Below the pieces are notes generated by a model. That model was not told the DNA's origin, ran no database searches, and was given only the letters and a program-made list of their open reading frames with translations. Of a DNA stretch of 33,853 nucleotides, positions 1-9,893 are shown piece by piece (position 1 is the first letter of the stretch; each line of letters starts with the position of its first letter). The DNA comes from Clostridium sp. (GTDB lineage Bacteria; Bacillota; Clostridia; Clostridiales; Clostridiaceae), in contig JAAZDF010000080.1 in the NCBI GenBank assembly GCA_012512905.1, positions 1 through 33,853 on the forward strand, written 5' to 3'. A program made the position numbers and the translations under genes.

Positions 1-359
1 TACCTCCATAGTTGTTAGATTAATTATACATAGTATTTCTGTTATTTATCTCAATTATTAATTAATTTTTTATTAACGTATTGAATTATACCCTAGTTTA
101 TAAGGAAAACATGCAAAATACCATTTTATTTCTCTTTTATAATGGATAAGACTACTAAATAGCAAATTTTAATATAAAAAAACATCCAAAATACAGGAAT
201 ATATATAGTTGTAACCTTCCTGATAATATATAATCTATTTAAGTATTATATAATTATAGAAATAATACAGAAATAAGAAAAGTCACACTATCTCTCTAGG
301 CTATCAAAACTAAACATTTATATTTATATCTTTTGAAAAATACAAAGGAGTCACCTCAA

Positions 360-719
360 ATGAAAAAAATAATAGTATTAACACTATTTCTTTTAGTAAT
401 CTTTTCTACCGGCTGTGCCAATACCGATAAAGAAGGGAAAGAAAAACCAGATATTTATTCAAGATCAATTATGGTAGAAGGTGATGTTTACACTTCTACA
501 GAAAAATCCATACTTATAGTTCCTTTTGAAGATATTATTAAGGACGTCACCAGCCAAGTTGATCGCACAAAGCTCCCTAAAAAAGAAGGAGAGGTTAATT
601 TTTCTGTAAAAGATGGAAAGTATGCCAAAATTGATGAATCAAGTGAAAGAGACGAAAAGAATTATGTTGCAGTATTAATTGACTCAGAGTGGATTAAGTT
701 TATAAAAATGGATAATTAG
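360..719 (+). CDS. Small hypothetical lipoprotein
   Basis: MKKIIVLTLFLLVIFSTGC lipoprotein signal with lipobox. AAAGGAG SD upstream of ATG 360 makes this start better than the tracked TTG at 333. Confidence 0.75.
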   Translation: MKKIIVLTLFLLVIFSTGCANTDKEGKEKPDIYSRSIMVEGDVYTSTEKSILIVPFEDIIKDVTSQVDRTKLPKKEGEVNFSVKDGKYAKIDESSERDEKNYVAVLIDSEWIKFIKMDN

Positions 720-769
720 CAAAATCTGATATTAAAAGTTTTGAAAATATGTTTACAAAGGAGAACAAT

Positions 770-1393
770 ATGAAAAATAAAATATTAATAGCTGCTTTAT
801 CTTCTTTATTGTTTATAGTGGGGTGTTCGTCTGCAGAGAATACTAGGGAGCCAGAGAATCCAAAAACAGAACTAACAAGCCCAGCTTCTGAATCATCAGA
901 TACTGATTTAAAGCTTTTAGAAAATAAAGTTGCTGAACAGAAAACTAAAATTGAAAGCCTTGAAGAGCTAAATCTTCAGTATATAGCTTATATTGAAAAA
1001 ATAGTTGATATGTTAGATGACAGTCAATTAATTGAGCTTTCTAAATCAGGAATATATTCGTTAAAAGTAAATGGGAAAGACGTCCCAAAAGATGGTTTAG
1101 TAGAAGTCTCTGATCCAACAATAGATATTATTATAACTGAAAATATAGAAGATTTTATTCTCCTTCCTCCATCAGTTCCAGAGCATATATTACTCGGAAA
1201 CTATCCTCATCATATTAAAATTAAAGGATATGAAAACATGGAACCAATAACTTCTGATGGTACTGTAGTGACCTCAGCTCAATATTCATTTGGAGAGGAC
1301 TCTAATACAGATGAGCTCAAAGTTGAAATAACAAACGAGCTGAGAGATATACTTGGCCTAGATACTAATACAATTAAAATAATTAGAAATTAG
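770..1393 (+). CDS. Hypothetical lipoprotein with predicted coiled-coil segment
   Basis: MKNKILIAALSSLLFIVGCSS lipobox; heptad-like LLENKVAEQKTKIESLEELNLQ. AAAGGAG precedes ATG 770, so the tracked start 749 is probably too long. Confidence 0.75.
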   Translation: MKNKILIAALSSLLFIVGCSSAENTREPENPKTELTSPASESSDTDLKLLENKVAEQKTKIESLEELNLQYIAYIEKIVDMLDDSQLIELSKSGIYSLKVNGKDVPKDGLVEVSDPTIDIIITENIEDFILLPPSVPEHILLGNYPHHIKIKGYENMEPITSDGTVVTSAQYSFGEDSNTDELKVEITNELRDILGLDTNTIKIIRN

Positions 1394-1452
1394 CATAAAT
1401 TTCATAGTTGATTTAATAAATTTTTATTAAATCATCAAAAAAGGAGCTAAAA

Positions 1453-2007
1453 TTGAAGTCTAGAAATTGGAAAGATGTGTCTTATTTAAAGAGTGGTAGT
1501 CTAAAGCAAAAAAAGGTTTATAAGCTTTTAAAAACTTCTGGAACTCTTAAAATACTCTCTGACTATAATCCTTTACTGGTTGGAACAATTCCTATTGAAA
1601 TTGATACAGAAAATAGCGATATAGATATAGTCTGCGAAGTCTATAATTTCGCTAAATTTGAAGATATATTAAAAGAAAACTTTAATAAATATAAGCACTT
1701 TAAGCTAAGATACAAAAAAAGAAATATAATAATATGTAATTTTTGGATAGATTCTTTCGAAGTAGAAATTTATGGGACTAACAATAAAAGTGAAAAATCC
1801 GATGGTTATAGGCATATGATCGTTGAGAGTAGAATCCTCAGTTTATATGGAAATGATTTTAAGAAGAAAGTAATTCAATTGAAAAAAGAGGGAATAAAAA
1901 CTGAACCAGCCTTTGCTAGATTATTAAATTTAAAAGGCAATCCCTACGAGGAGCTACTCTTATTTGAAAACTATACGGATGAAGAAATTGAAAATATAAA
2001 GTTTTAA
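1453..2007 (+). CDS. DUF4269 family protein (nucleotidyltransferase-like fold)
   Basis: LVGTIPIEIDTENSDIDIVCEV, YRHMIVESRIL and LKKEGIKTEPAFARLLNLKGNPYEELL resemble DUF4269. TTG start with AAAGGAG upstream. Confidence 0.75.
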   Translation: MKSRNWKDVSYLKSGSLKQKKVYKLLKTSGTLKILSDYNPLLVGTIPIEIDTENSDIDIVCEVYNFAKFEDILKENFNKYKHFKLRYKKRNIIICNFWIDSFEVEIYGTNNKSEKSDGYRHMIVESRILSLYGNDFKKKVIQLKKEGIKTEPAFARLLNLKGNPYEELLLFENYTDEEIENIKF

Positions 2008-2075
2008 ATATACTTATTAGGTGGAAAATATTAAACACATATTTAGATATTATACAATAAGGAGGGTGTTTGTTT

Positions 2076-2285
2076 TTGAAAAAAATAGGATCAGCTTTGC
2101 TGGCGACTATATTAATATTCTTTTTTTCTTTTATTGTTATTTCTCCTATAATTGAAAAGTTGGGATATAGCTCAGTTGAAGGCTCATATCATGCTGTAAC
2201 TCATGCAATTTTAGTTTCATTAATTTTTACAGTTCTAATTTGCACAATCGTTATAATCGAAGAGATTAATAAAATCAAAAAATAA
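2076..2285 (+). CDS. Small hypothetical membrane protein (two predicted TM segments)
   Basis: Two hydrophobic stretches. GGAGGG SD lies about 10 nt before TTG 2076; the tracked TTG 2070 is too close to the SD. Confidence 0.6.
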   Translation: MKKIGSALLATILIFFFSFIVISPIIEKLGYSSVEGSYHAVTHAILVSLIFTVLICTIVIIEEINKIKK

Positions 2286-2321
2286 TTATAAGCCTAACTA
2301 AAGTAGATTATTCTTTATACC

Positions 2322-2356
2322 AGCTACAAATATTTAAATGTTTGTAGCTTTTTTTA
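2322..2356 (+). terminator. Rho-independent terminator
   Basis: AGCTACAAA / TTTGTAGCT stem followed by a T tract. Confidence 0.8.
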
Positions 2357-2561
2357 TTTAATTTATTGAGTTTTCAATTTCTTTTACGATAATATTTCTA
2401 GAATAAGATTTCTTAAATTAAAAACTAAAATACTCCTATACACCTAATATAAGAAACTTAATTTCTTAATGTCATATTAATGGTTTTTAGGTTATAATAT
2501 ACAGTTGTAATGTTAAATTAGAAAAGAAATTAAAATATTAATATATATTAGGAGGCCATCT

Positions 2562-4157
2562 GTGGAAGACTTAAAAAAAGAAATTAATAAACGAAGAACC
2601 TTTGCAATCATATCCCATCCAGACGCGGGTAAAACTACCCTAACAGAAAAACTATTGCTATATGGTGGGGCTATAAGACTTGCTGGCTCAGTTAAATCTA
2701 GAAAGGCACAAAAACACGCTGTTTCAGATTGGATGGAAATTGAAAAAGAAAGAGGTATTTCAGTTACCTCTTCAGTAATGCAGTTCAACTACGATGGATA
2801 CTGCATTAATATACTAGATACTCCAGGGCACCAAGATTTCTCTGAAGATACATATAGGACCTTAATGGCTGCAGACTCTGCTGTTATGGTTGTTGATGCT
2901 TCAAAGGGAGTAGAAGAACAAACTAAAAAACTTTTCCACGTATGTTCCCTTAGAAATATACCTATATTTACTATAGTTAATAAAATGGACAGAGAAGCCA
3001 AAGATCCCTTTGAACTAATGGATGAAATAAGAGAGGAACTTGGCATTGATACATATCCAATGAACTGGCCAATAGGCTCTGGAAAAGAATTTAAGGGTGT
3101 TTATGAGAGAGAAAGTGAGCTTTTATATACTTTTGATGCAGCAAGCCGTGGACAAAAAACTGCAGCTTCCCATATAACAAGTATTCATGATGATCATTTT
3201 AATGATTTTATATCGGAAGACATGTCACTTAAACTTAAAAATGATATAGAACTTCTTGATATAGCTGGAGATGAATTTGATTTTGATAAGGTCTCCAAAG
3301 GAGAACTTAGCCCTATGTTTTTTGCATCAGCTTTAACAAATTTTGGTATAGAGCCATTTCTAAAAGACTTTTTAAATCTTACATCAGCTCCCCTTCCTAG
3401 AAAAACAAGTGAAGGCGAGAAAATAGACGTATTTAGTCCAGATTTTTCTGCTTTTGTATTTAAGATTCAAGCTAATTTAAATCCTGCTCATAGGGATAGG
3501 ATTGCTTTTTTAAGAATTACATCAGGAAAGTTTGAAAAAGATATGATGGTGCATCACTATGAACAAGATAAAAACTTGAAACTTTCTCAGCCCCAAAGCT
3601 TTTTAGCTCAAGACAGAGAAATGGTAGAAAGCGCTTATGCAGGAGACATTATTGGTATATTTGATCCTGGTATATATTCCATAGGAGATACAATCACGAG
3701 TCCGAATAATATTTTTAGATTTGAAGGAATACCTTCTTTTGCTCCAGAGCATTTTTACAAAATAAGACCTGTTGATACTATAAGAAGAAAACAATTTGTA
3801 AAAGGAATAAACCAAGTTGCTCAAGAAGGAGCAGTTCAACTCTACAAAGAACACCATATAGGTATGGAAGAAATTATAATAGGAGTTGTAGGTACCCTAC
3901 AAATGGACGTTTTAAAATATAGGTTAGAACACGAATATGGAGTAGATATTAAGGTTGAGAGTCTATCATTTAATCATGTTAGGTGGATAGAAGAAAGTGA
4001 AACTGAGATGGACCTATTAAATTTAACATCAGATACAAAACTTGTGCAAGATACTAAAAATAGAAATATACTTTTATTCCAAAATCCTTGGAGCATTTCC
4101 TGGGCACTAGAACATAATAAAGGACTTCTTCTTTCCGATGTAGGAAAAGTAGATTAA
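2562..4157 (+). CDS. prfC: Peptide chain release factor 3
   Basis: Translational GTPase motifs SHPDAGKTTLTEKLL, DTPGHQDFSEDTYRTL and NKMDREAKDP typical of RF3. GTG start with AGGAGG upstream. Confidence 0.95.
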   Translation: MEDLKKEINKRRTFAIISHPDAGKTTLTEKLLLYGGAIRLAGSVKSRKAQKHAVSDWMEIEKERGISVTSSVMQFNYDGYCINILDTPGHQDFSEDTYRTLMAADSAVMVVDASKGVEEQTKKLFHVCSLRNIPIFTIVNKMDREAKDPFELMDEIREELGIDTYPMNWPIGSGKEFKGVYERESELLYTFDAASRGQKTAASHITSIHDDHFNDFISEDMSLKLKNDIELLDIAGDEFDFDKVSKGELSPMFFASALTNFGIEPFLKDFLNLTSAPLPRKTSEGEKIDVFSPDFSAFVFKIQANLNPAHRDRIAFLRITSGKFEKDMMVHHYEQDKNLKLSQPQSFLAQDREMVESAYAGDIIGIFDPGIYSIGDTITSPNNIFRFEGIPSFAPEHFYKIRPVDTIRRKQFVKGINQVAQEGAVQLYKEHHIGMEEIIIGVVGTLQMDVLKYRLEHEYGVDIKVESLSFNHVRWIEESETEMDLLNLTSDTKLVQDTKNRNILLFQNPWSISWALEHNKGLLLSDVGKVD

Positions 4158-4230
4158 AACTTGTATAAACTGCGAGGTTCCGTAAAAGGATAGTGGTTTT
4201 ACCACAAGCTTATAAATAGAAAATTCTAAA

Positions 4231-4267
4231 AAAAATATCCAGCTCAAATAGAGCTGGATATTTTTTT
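4231..4267. terminator. Bidirectional terminator between convergent prfC and lipoprotein gene
   Basis: 15-bp perfect stem AAAAATATCCAGCTC / GAGCTGGATATTTTT with 5-nt loop. Confidence 0.9.
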
Positions 4268-4301
4268 CTACTTTATAGATAAATTTAATTCTAAATTAAA
4301 T

Positions 4302-4793
4302 TTAATTTTTTACTGCATTAAGTATAGTTCCTGAGCTAAATTCTTTTTTGCCATCAATTTCTTCTCTTTGCTTACCATATAGAGTAATATTTTTTTGATT
4401 TGTAAAATCAATACTTACTTTATAAATTTCATCTAAAACTGGATTATCTTCTCTGTAAGAATAGATAGCACTTGTAATTCTTGTAGTTTCATAGACCATA
4501 AGGTTTTTAAAGTCATCATAAGGCTCTGGGCTTTCCCCCAGATCTACCTCAACTAAGACAGAATTCCCTTTTACTCCTATACTCTTAAGCTCACCTTTAT
4601 CTTCATATAATTTTTCAATTACAGGTTTTAAATGTTCTATATATTCTTTTAAATCTTCATTATCAGGAGCACTTTCCTGAGCTGTTTCTATATATTCTTC
4701 ATTTCCTGTGTCTTCTAGGTAACTACATCCTGATAAGACTATAGATAATGATAATATACTGATTAAAAACAGACTAATTTTTTTTATACTCAT
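4302..4793 (-). CDS. Hypothetical lipoprotein
   Basis: LSIVLSGC lipobox after a hydrophobic signal; AGGTGA upstream of ATG. Confidence 0.75.
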   Translation of the reverse strand: MSIKKISLFLISILSLSIVLSGCSYLEDTGNEEYIETAQESAPDNEDLKEYIEHLKPVIEKLYEDKGELKSIGVKGNSVLVEVDLGESPEPYDDFKNLMVYETTRITSAIYSYREDNPVLDEIYKVSIDFTNQKNITLYGKQREEIDGKKEFSSGTILNAVKN

Positions 4794-4905
4794 AATTTCA
4801 CCTCAAAAGTTGTATATTATTATAATATACTAATTTCTATTTTTTTCATTACAAAACTAATACAATAAACAAATCATAATTTCTTATATCTTATTTAACT
4901 GCATT

Positions 4906-6213
4906 TTATAGCAAATTAAAGTATTCAACAAGTACTTTATATAAGTATAAATGGTCTTTCGCGCCAGAGAGCTCTCTTATAGAATGCATTCCTAAAATAG
5001 CATTTCCTATATCAATTGTTCTTATAGGAAGATGAGTGGTTCCTATTGGTCCAATAGTAGACCCGCCTCTTAGGTCGCTTCTATTTACAAAAAACTGATA
5101 AGGTACTCCAGCTTTTTCGCAAAGGGATATAAAGGCTCCACTTGAATCTGAATCTGATGTATAGCTTTGATTTGCAGACACCTTAATTACTGGGCCTTTA
5201 TTTATAATAGGCCTATTTGTAGGATCATGATAATCACTATAGTTTGGATGTATGCTATGAGCTAGGTCCGCTGAAATCATAAATGAACTTTCAAGGCTCC
5301 TTAAAAAGCCTTCCCTGTCTCCTCCAAGAGAAAAATATACTCTTTCCATTAAATTTCTAAGAAGAGGTGAATCTGCTCCTTGCTTTGAAGAGCTTCCACA
5401 TTCCTCATTATCAAAAAATGCTGCTATATTTATTCCTGAAAATTTAGAGCTTCTCTTTATAGCTTCTAGGCCGCAGTGAACCATTCCAAGGTTATCTTGC
5501 CTTTTTGAAGATATAAACTCCTCATTTATTCCAACAAAAGATCCCTTTTCTACCTCATAAGCAAATAAATCAAAATCTAAAATATCGCCAGCCTTCACCT
5601 TTAAATTTTCTGCAAGTAGGTTTTTTATAAAACCTTTTTCCTTATCTTTACCCTCAGCTAAATTTTCACTAAGACCTACTATAGGGAGAACATGCTTTTG
5701 TTTATCTATCTTTACCCCATCGTTGACCTGTCTATTCATATGTATTGCAACGCTTGGAATATATAAAATAGGATCTTTAAGATCTACAACTTTATTTATT
5801 GGATAAAGCGGATTATCTGATTTTATAGAAACTCTTCCTGCTAAGGATAAGGGTCTATCAAACCAGGTGCTAAGAATAGGCCCTCCGTAGGTTTCAACAT
5901 TCAGTTTTAAAAATCCTTCACTAATCATTTCTGAGTTAGGTTTTATTCTAAAGCTTGGAGAATCAGTATGGGCTCCCATTATCTTAAAGCCCTTATCTAA
6001 TGGACTCTCACCAATATTTAAAACAAAAATTGCTGAGCTATTTTTCAAATAAAAAACTTTGTCCCCTACTTTTAAATTCCACTTCTCGTTTCCTTTTAAC
6101 TCTATATAACCTTCCTTAATTAAATCTTTTTTCATTAACTCTACTGCATTATAAGCAGTTGGAGATTCATGAAGAAAATCAATTAAATCAAGTCCAAAAT
6201 CTTTTTCATTCAT
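4906..6213 (-). CDS. M18 family aminopeptidase
   Basis: GAHTDSPSFRIKP, DNEECGSSSKQGADS and SADLAHSIHPNYSDYHD motifs. GGAGG SD supports ATG 6213 (MNEKDFG) over the tracked start 6234. Confidence 0.92.
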   Translation of the reverse strand: MNEKDFGLDLIDFLHESPTAYNAVELMKKDLIKEGYIELKGNEKWNLKVGDKVFYLKNSSAIFVLNIGESPLDKGFKIMGAHTDSPSFRIKPNSEMISEGFLKLNVETYGGPILSTWFDRPLSLAGRVSIKSDNPLYPINKVVDLKDPILYIPSVAIHMNRQVNDGVKIDKQKHVLPIVGLSENLAEGKDKEKGFIKNLLAENLKVKAGDILDFDLFAYEVEKGSFVGINEEFISSKRQDNLGMVHCGLEAIKRSSKFSGINIAAFFDNEECGSSSKQGADSPLLRNLMERVYFSLGGDREGFLRSLESSFMISADLAHSIHPNYSDYHDPTNRPIINKGPVIKVSANQSYTSDSDSSGAFISLCEKAGVPYQFFVNRSDLRGGSTIGPIGTTHLPIRTIDIGNAILGMHSIRELSGAKDHLYLYKVLVEYFNLL

Positions 6214-6241
6214 CTTTATTCCTCCATTTCTCACTCTATCT

Positions 6242-6262
6242 TATCATAAGTTATGATATAAT
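6242..6262 (+). promoter_or_regulatory. Extended -10 promoter (TGATATAAT) overlapped by 17-nt palindrome TATCATAAGTTATGATA
   Basis: Palindrome 6242-6258, TATAAT 6257-6262; upstream of the CDF gene in the divergent intergenic region. Confidence 0.55.
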
Positions 6263-6324
6263 GGACAATCAATTAGCTATAAAAAATATTAAAGGCTGTT
6301 TTAAAATAGGTTAGGAGTTTAAAT

Positions 6325-7503
6325 ATGTTTACTTTATTTTCAGATAAAATACTAAAAAACAAAGACTATGAAAAATCCAAAGATAGGTCAAAAATAGTTA
6401 CAAAAACTGGAGTAATTGGTCTTGTTATAAATCTTCTTTTATTTTTAATAAAATTTATAATTGGAACTATGATACACAGTATATCCTTAACTGCAGATGC
6501 TTTTAACAACTTATCAGACTCAGCTGGAGTTCTTATCAGTATTGTTGGATTCAAATCCGCAAGTAAGCAGGCGGACAAGGATCATCCTTATGGCCATGGA
6601 AGAATTGAATATATAACAGGTCTTTTTATATCTCTTCTTGTGATACTAGTAGGGTATCAATTTGTCGTTTCTTCTTTTAAAAGAATCTTAAATCCTAATA
6701 TTATAGATTATCAAACAATAACTATCATAATTTTAGCATTGTCTCTTATTTTTAAATTATTTATCTACTCTTTAAATAAAAATGTAGGTAAAAAGATAGA
6801 TTCTAAGGCTAACCTTGCCATTGCCCATGACTCTATAGCTGATGTATTTGCAACAATTACTGTAATTTTAGCTCTTGTTTTTGGGTCATATACAAGTTTT
6901 CCAGTAGACGGCCTTGCTGGAGTCCTTATTGGGATATATATATTTTATTCGGGATACAGCCTCACAAAATCAACTATTTATGTGCTTCTTGGAGAAAAAC
7001 CTGATGAAGCCCTTATTGAAAACTTAAAAAAAGAAGTTCTTTTAAATGAAAATATTTATGGAGTACACGATCTTAGGATTCATAGCTACGGTCCTACTAC
7101 TACAATGGCAACAATAGACGCTGAGGTTCCCCATGATATAGACCTTATACTTCTTCATAACAGTATAGATAAAACTGAAAGGGCAGTTCTAGATAAATAC
7201 AACATAGAACTTGTAACCCATATAGATCCTATTAATATACACGACACTGATTACATTGAGTCCTTAGAAAAAGCAACAAAAATAGCCTTGACAGAAAAGT
7301 ATGTTAAGTCAATTCATGATTTTAGATATACAGGATATGACGATAATAAAATCATTATTTTTGAAGCAGTAGTAAGCAGTAAAGATACAACTGAAGAAGA
7401 TAGGAAAAAAATAAAAAAATCTTTGAAAAATAAAATAGCCAAAGAATTCAAAAATGCTAAAAAAATTATAATATATATAGATCTTGATGTATCAATGCTT
7501 TAA
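6325..7503 (+). CDS. Cation diffusion facilitator family transporter
   Basis: SLTADAFNNLSDSAG, DKDHPYGHGRIEYI and AHDSIADVFATI motifs plus a cytoplasmic C-terminal domain. Confidence 0.92.
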   Translation: MFTLFSDKILKNKDYEKSKDRSKIVTKTGVIGLVINLLLFLIKFIIGTMIHSISLTADAFNNLSDSAGVLISIVGFKSASKQADKDHPYGHGRIEYITGLFISLLVILVGYQFVVSSFKRILNPNIIDYQTITIIILALSLIFKLFIYSLNKNVGKKIDSKANLAIAHDSIADVFATITVILALVFGSYTSFPVDGLAGVLIGIYIFYSGYSLTKSTIYVLLGEKPDEALIENLKKEVLLNENIYGVHDLRIHSYGPTTTMATIDAEVPHDIDLILLHNSIDKTERAVLDKYNIELVTHIDPINIHDTDYIESLEKATKIALTEKYVKSIHDFRYTGYDDNKIIIFEAVVSSKDTTEEDRKKIKKSLKNKIAKEFKNAKKIIIYIDLDVSML

Positions 7504-7510
7504 GTTAATA

Positions 7511-7549
7511 AAAACGCCCTAGAACTTATAATAAATTCTAGGGCGTTTT
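7511..7549. terminator. Bidirectional terminator
   Basis: 14-bp stem AAAACGCCCTAGAA / TTCTAGGGCGTTTT between convergent genes. Confidence 0.9.
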
Positions 7550-7645
7550 GTATTGATAGCTTTATTAAATTTTAAAAATTTTGAAAATTACATTTAAATT
7601 CTTATTTTTTTAAAGCCTATTTATTTTAATCGAAATAGTTTAAAG

Positions 7646-9766
7646 CTATAAAACAAGACTTTCTGAAACAGATACAACTGCCAGCTTATGAAGAGCTCTT
7701 GTTGACATGATATATTTTAAAAGATCTTTACCATGAAACTCATCTTCTTCTTCAATTATAATTACACCATCAAATTCTAATCCTTTAGAAAAATATGAAG
7801 GCATAATATATAAGCCACCTTTAAGTAAATCATCTTCAGAGTCAATTAATTTTATATTTATCTTATCTTTTAGCATATTATGAATAATTTTCGCTTTTTT
7901 CATATCGCGAGTTAAAATTCCTATAGTATCTATATCATCATTCTTATAGTTTTCCACAAGGGATGCGGCTTTATCCACAGCTTCTATATAGTTAAGTGTG
8001 TGTATCTCCTTAACATCCTCTCCATGCCTTACAAGAGGTACTATTTTTTTCTCATCTACAAATTTATTTGCATATTCCATTATTTCATATGTAGACCTAT
8101 AGCTGGTTGCTAAATTAAAATACCTTGTTTTATTAAATATTTCATCTAAATCCATCATTGGGCTTTCACCTTTAACAATCATCTGGTTTGTATCCCCAAC
8201 TATGGTAAAAGATGTACAGCTCGTAATCTCTTTTAAAAGTTTATAATGTAAATATGAATATTCCTGAGCCTCATCAAGAACTATATGCCTAATTTCAGCT
8301 TTAAAATCTACTCCATTTAACCTATTTTTAAAATAAAGCATGGGAGCAATATCATTTTCTGTTATAAAATTAAACTCTATAAACTCAAAATAAGGAAGAA
8401 GGTAATGGCCTTTTGAATAATCACTAAACTGACTTCTTGACTGGGAAACCCTTTTAACTAAAGCTCTAATTTCCTCTCTTCTTTCAGTTTCAATTTCGCC
8501 GCTTATCCCTGGCCCACTCATTTCTTCAAATTCTTTTTGAAGCTTATTGTACTTTTTATCTATTATATATCTTTCCTTATCTCTTTCTCGCCTAAGTCTA
8601 TTTATAATAAGTTTTTTAAGCCTTGTTGCTCTTCTAAAAAACGGAAGATAGATAAAGTCTTCAAGTAAATATTTTTCCATTTCCTTTTTAGTCATTATAA
8701 TCTTATCTTCAAAATAAATATCTTTAAACTCGAAGTATGTTTTTTCAAGTTTATCTAAATAATTATCAATATCCTGAACAAATTTTTTGCTTCTTTTATA
8801 TTTTATATCCGATATTAGATCTTCTTCGCCATTTATAGATGATTCTAAAAAGTCTTCACCTTGTAACATCTCACCTTCAAATTCTAAAAGCTCCATAGCA
8901 AAATCCTTGAAAGTATTGTCTTTAACTCCACTTTCTCCAAGAGACGGAAGAACTTCTGATATAAAGTCCATAAACATGTTGTTAGGCCCAAGTATAAGGA
9001 CCCTACCCTCAAGTATGTCTCTATGGTTGTAAAGTAGGTAAGCTATTCTGTGCAGGGCAATGGTCGTTTTACCGCTTCCTGCAACCCCATTAACAATAAC
9101 AGCCCCTTCTCTTGGTTCTCTTATTATACTGTCTTGCTCTTCCTGGATTGTCATTATTATATCTTTAAGTTTCTTACCTGCATTGGATGATAAAACCTGA
9201 AGCAAAATATCGTCTTTGATATCTATTTCTGAATCAAAAAACCCTTTAAGCTCACTGTTTTTTATAATAAATTGTCTTCTTAGGTTTATATCGACATTCA
9301 TTTTTCCAACTGGAGCATTGTAGTGTGCCTTACCAACACTGCCCTTATAAAATAAAGAAGCTATAGGAGCTCTCCAGTCAATAATTAAAGGTTCATAGTT
9401 CTTTTCATCAATTAATCCATACTTCCCAACATAAATTTCATTATAGGAAGAGTCTTCGTAAAAGCCTACTTTCCCAAAATATGGTGTTTCATAAAGCTCC
9501 GTAAGTTCAACTAGTCTTTTTATTATAGCTTTAAAAGTTTCTTCCTGAACAAATCTTTCATGATCAAAATAATCTACCTGCAAATCACTGTCATCTCTAG
9601 ATTCTTCAATTTGATATTTTCTATAATCTATAATATCACTGGTTATACTGTGTTTTTTTGCTGTATTTTTAAAAATATCTTCGCTTATTTCCGCTAAACT
9701 ATACTTTAAATATTCTTTTTCTTTTATTGTTTCTTTTTCGGACAAATCCAAGTTTATATTTTTCAT
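7646..9766 (-). CDS. HelD/UvrD-like superfamily 1 ATP-binding helicase
   Basis: Walker A NGVAGSGKTTIALHRIAYLLY, VLDEAQEYS, and LATSYRST. AGGAGG SD supports ATG 9766 (MKNINLDLS) instead of the tracked start 9808. Confidence 0.88.
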   Translation of the reverse strand: MKNINLDLSEKETIKEKEYLKYSLAEISEDIFKNTAKKHSITSDIIDYRKYQIEESRDDSDLQVDYFDHERFVQEETFKAIIKRLVELTELYETPYFGKVGFYEDSSYNEIYVGKYGLIDEKNYEPLIIDWRAPIASLFYKGSVGKAHYNAPVGKMNVDINLRRQFIIKNSELKGFFDSEIDIKDDILLQVLSSNAGKKLKDIIMTIQEEQDSIIREPREGAVIVNGVAGSGKTTIALHRIAYLLYNHRDILEGRVLILGPNNMFMDFISEVLPSLGESGVKDNTFKDFAMELLEFEGEMLQGEDFLESSINGEEDLISDIKYKRSKKFVQDIDNYLDKLEKTYFEFKDIYFEDKIIMTKKEMEKYLLEDFIYLPFFRRATRLKKLIINRLRRERDKERYIIDKKYNKLQKEFEEMSGPGISGEIETERREEIRALVKRVSQSRSQFSDYSKGHYLLPYFEFIEFNFITENDIAPMLYFKNRLNGVDFKAEIRHIVLDEAQEYSYLHYKLLKEITSCTSFTIVGDTNQMIVKGESPMMDLDEIFNKTRYFNLATSYRSTYEIMEYANKFVDEKKIVPLVRHGEDVKEIHTLNYIEAVDKAASLVENYKNDDIDTIGILTRDMKKAKIIHNMLKDKINIKLIDSEDDLLKGGLYIMPSYFSKGLEFDGVIIIEEEDEFHGKDLLKYIMSTRALHKLAVVSVSESLVL

Positions 9767-9785
9767 TTTGCCTCCTAAAATATAC

Positions 9786-9812
9786 AGCCGTGACTCTTTT
9801 CCAATCACGGCT
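9786..9812 (-). other. Intergenic stem-loop between ftsH and the helicase gene
   Basis: Perfect 8-bp stem AGCCGTGA / TCACGGCT, immediately upstream of the helicase SD; no strong U-tract. Confidence 0.6.
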
Positions 9813-9893
9813 ATAATAATATATAGAGTTATTACACTTTGTTATCTACTTTTTAATTTCTTATCTACCTATAATTACTCTACTCAAAGAAAA

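Noticed and set aside
2513-3046. Two minus-strand ORFs inside prfC
   Set aside because: Antisense to a strongly conserved gene with no independent support.
3603-3857. Minus-strand ORF inside prfC
   Set aside because: Shadow ORF; no SD or family signature.
4158-4230. Possible structured RNA after prfC (contains GTGGT-TTT-ACCAC hairpin)
   Set aside because: Only one short stem, no recognisable motif; most simply the prfC 3' UTR before its terminator.
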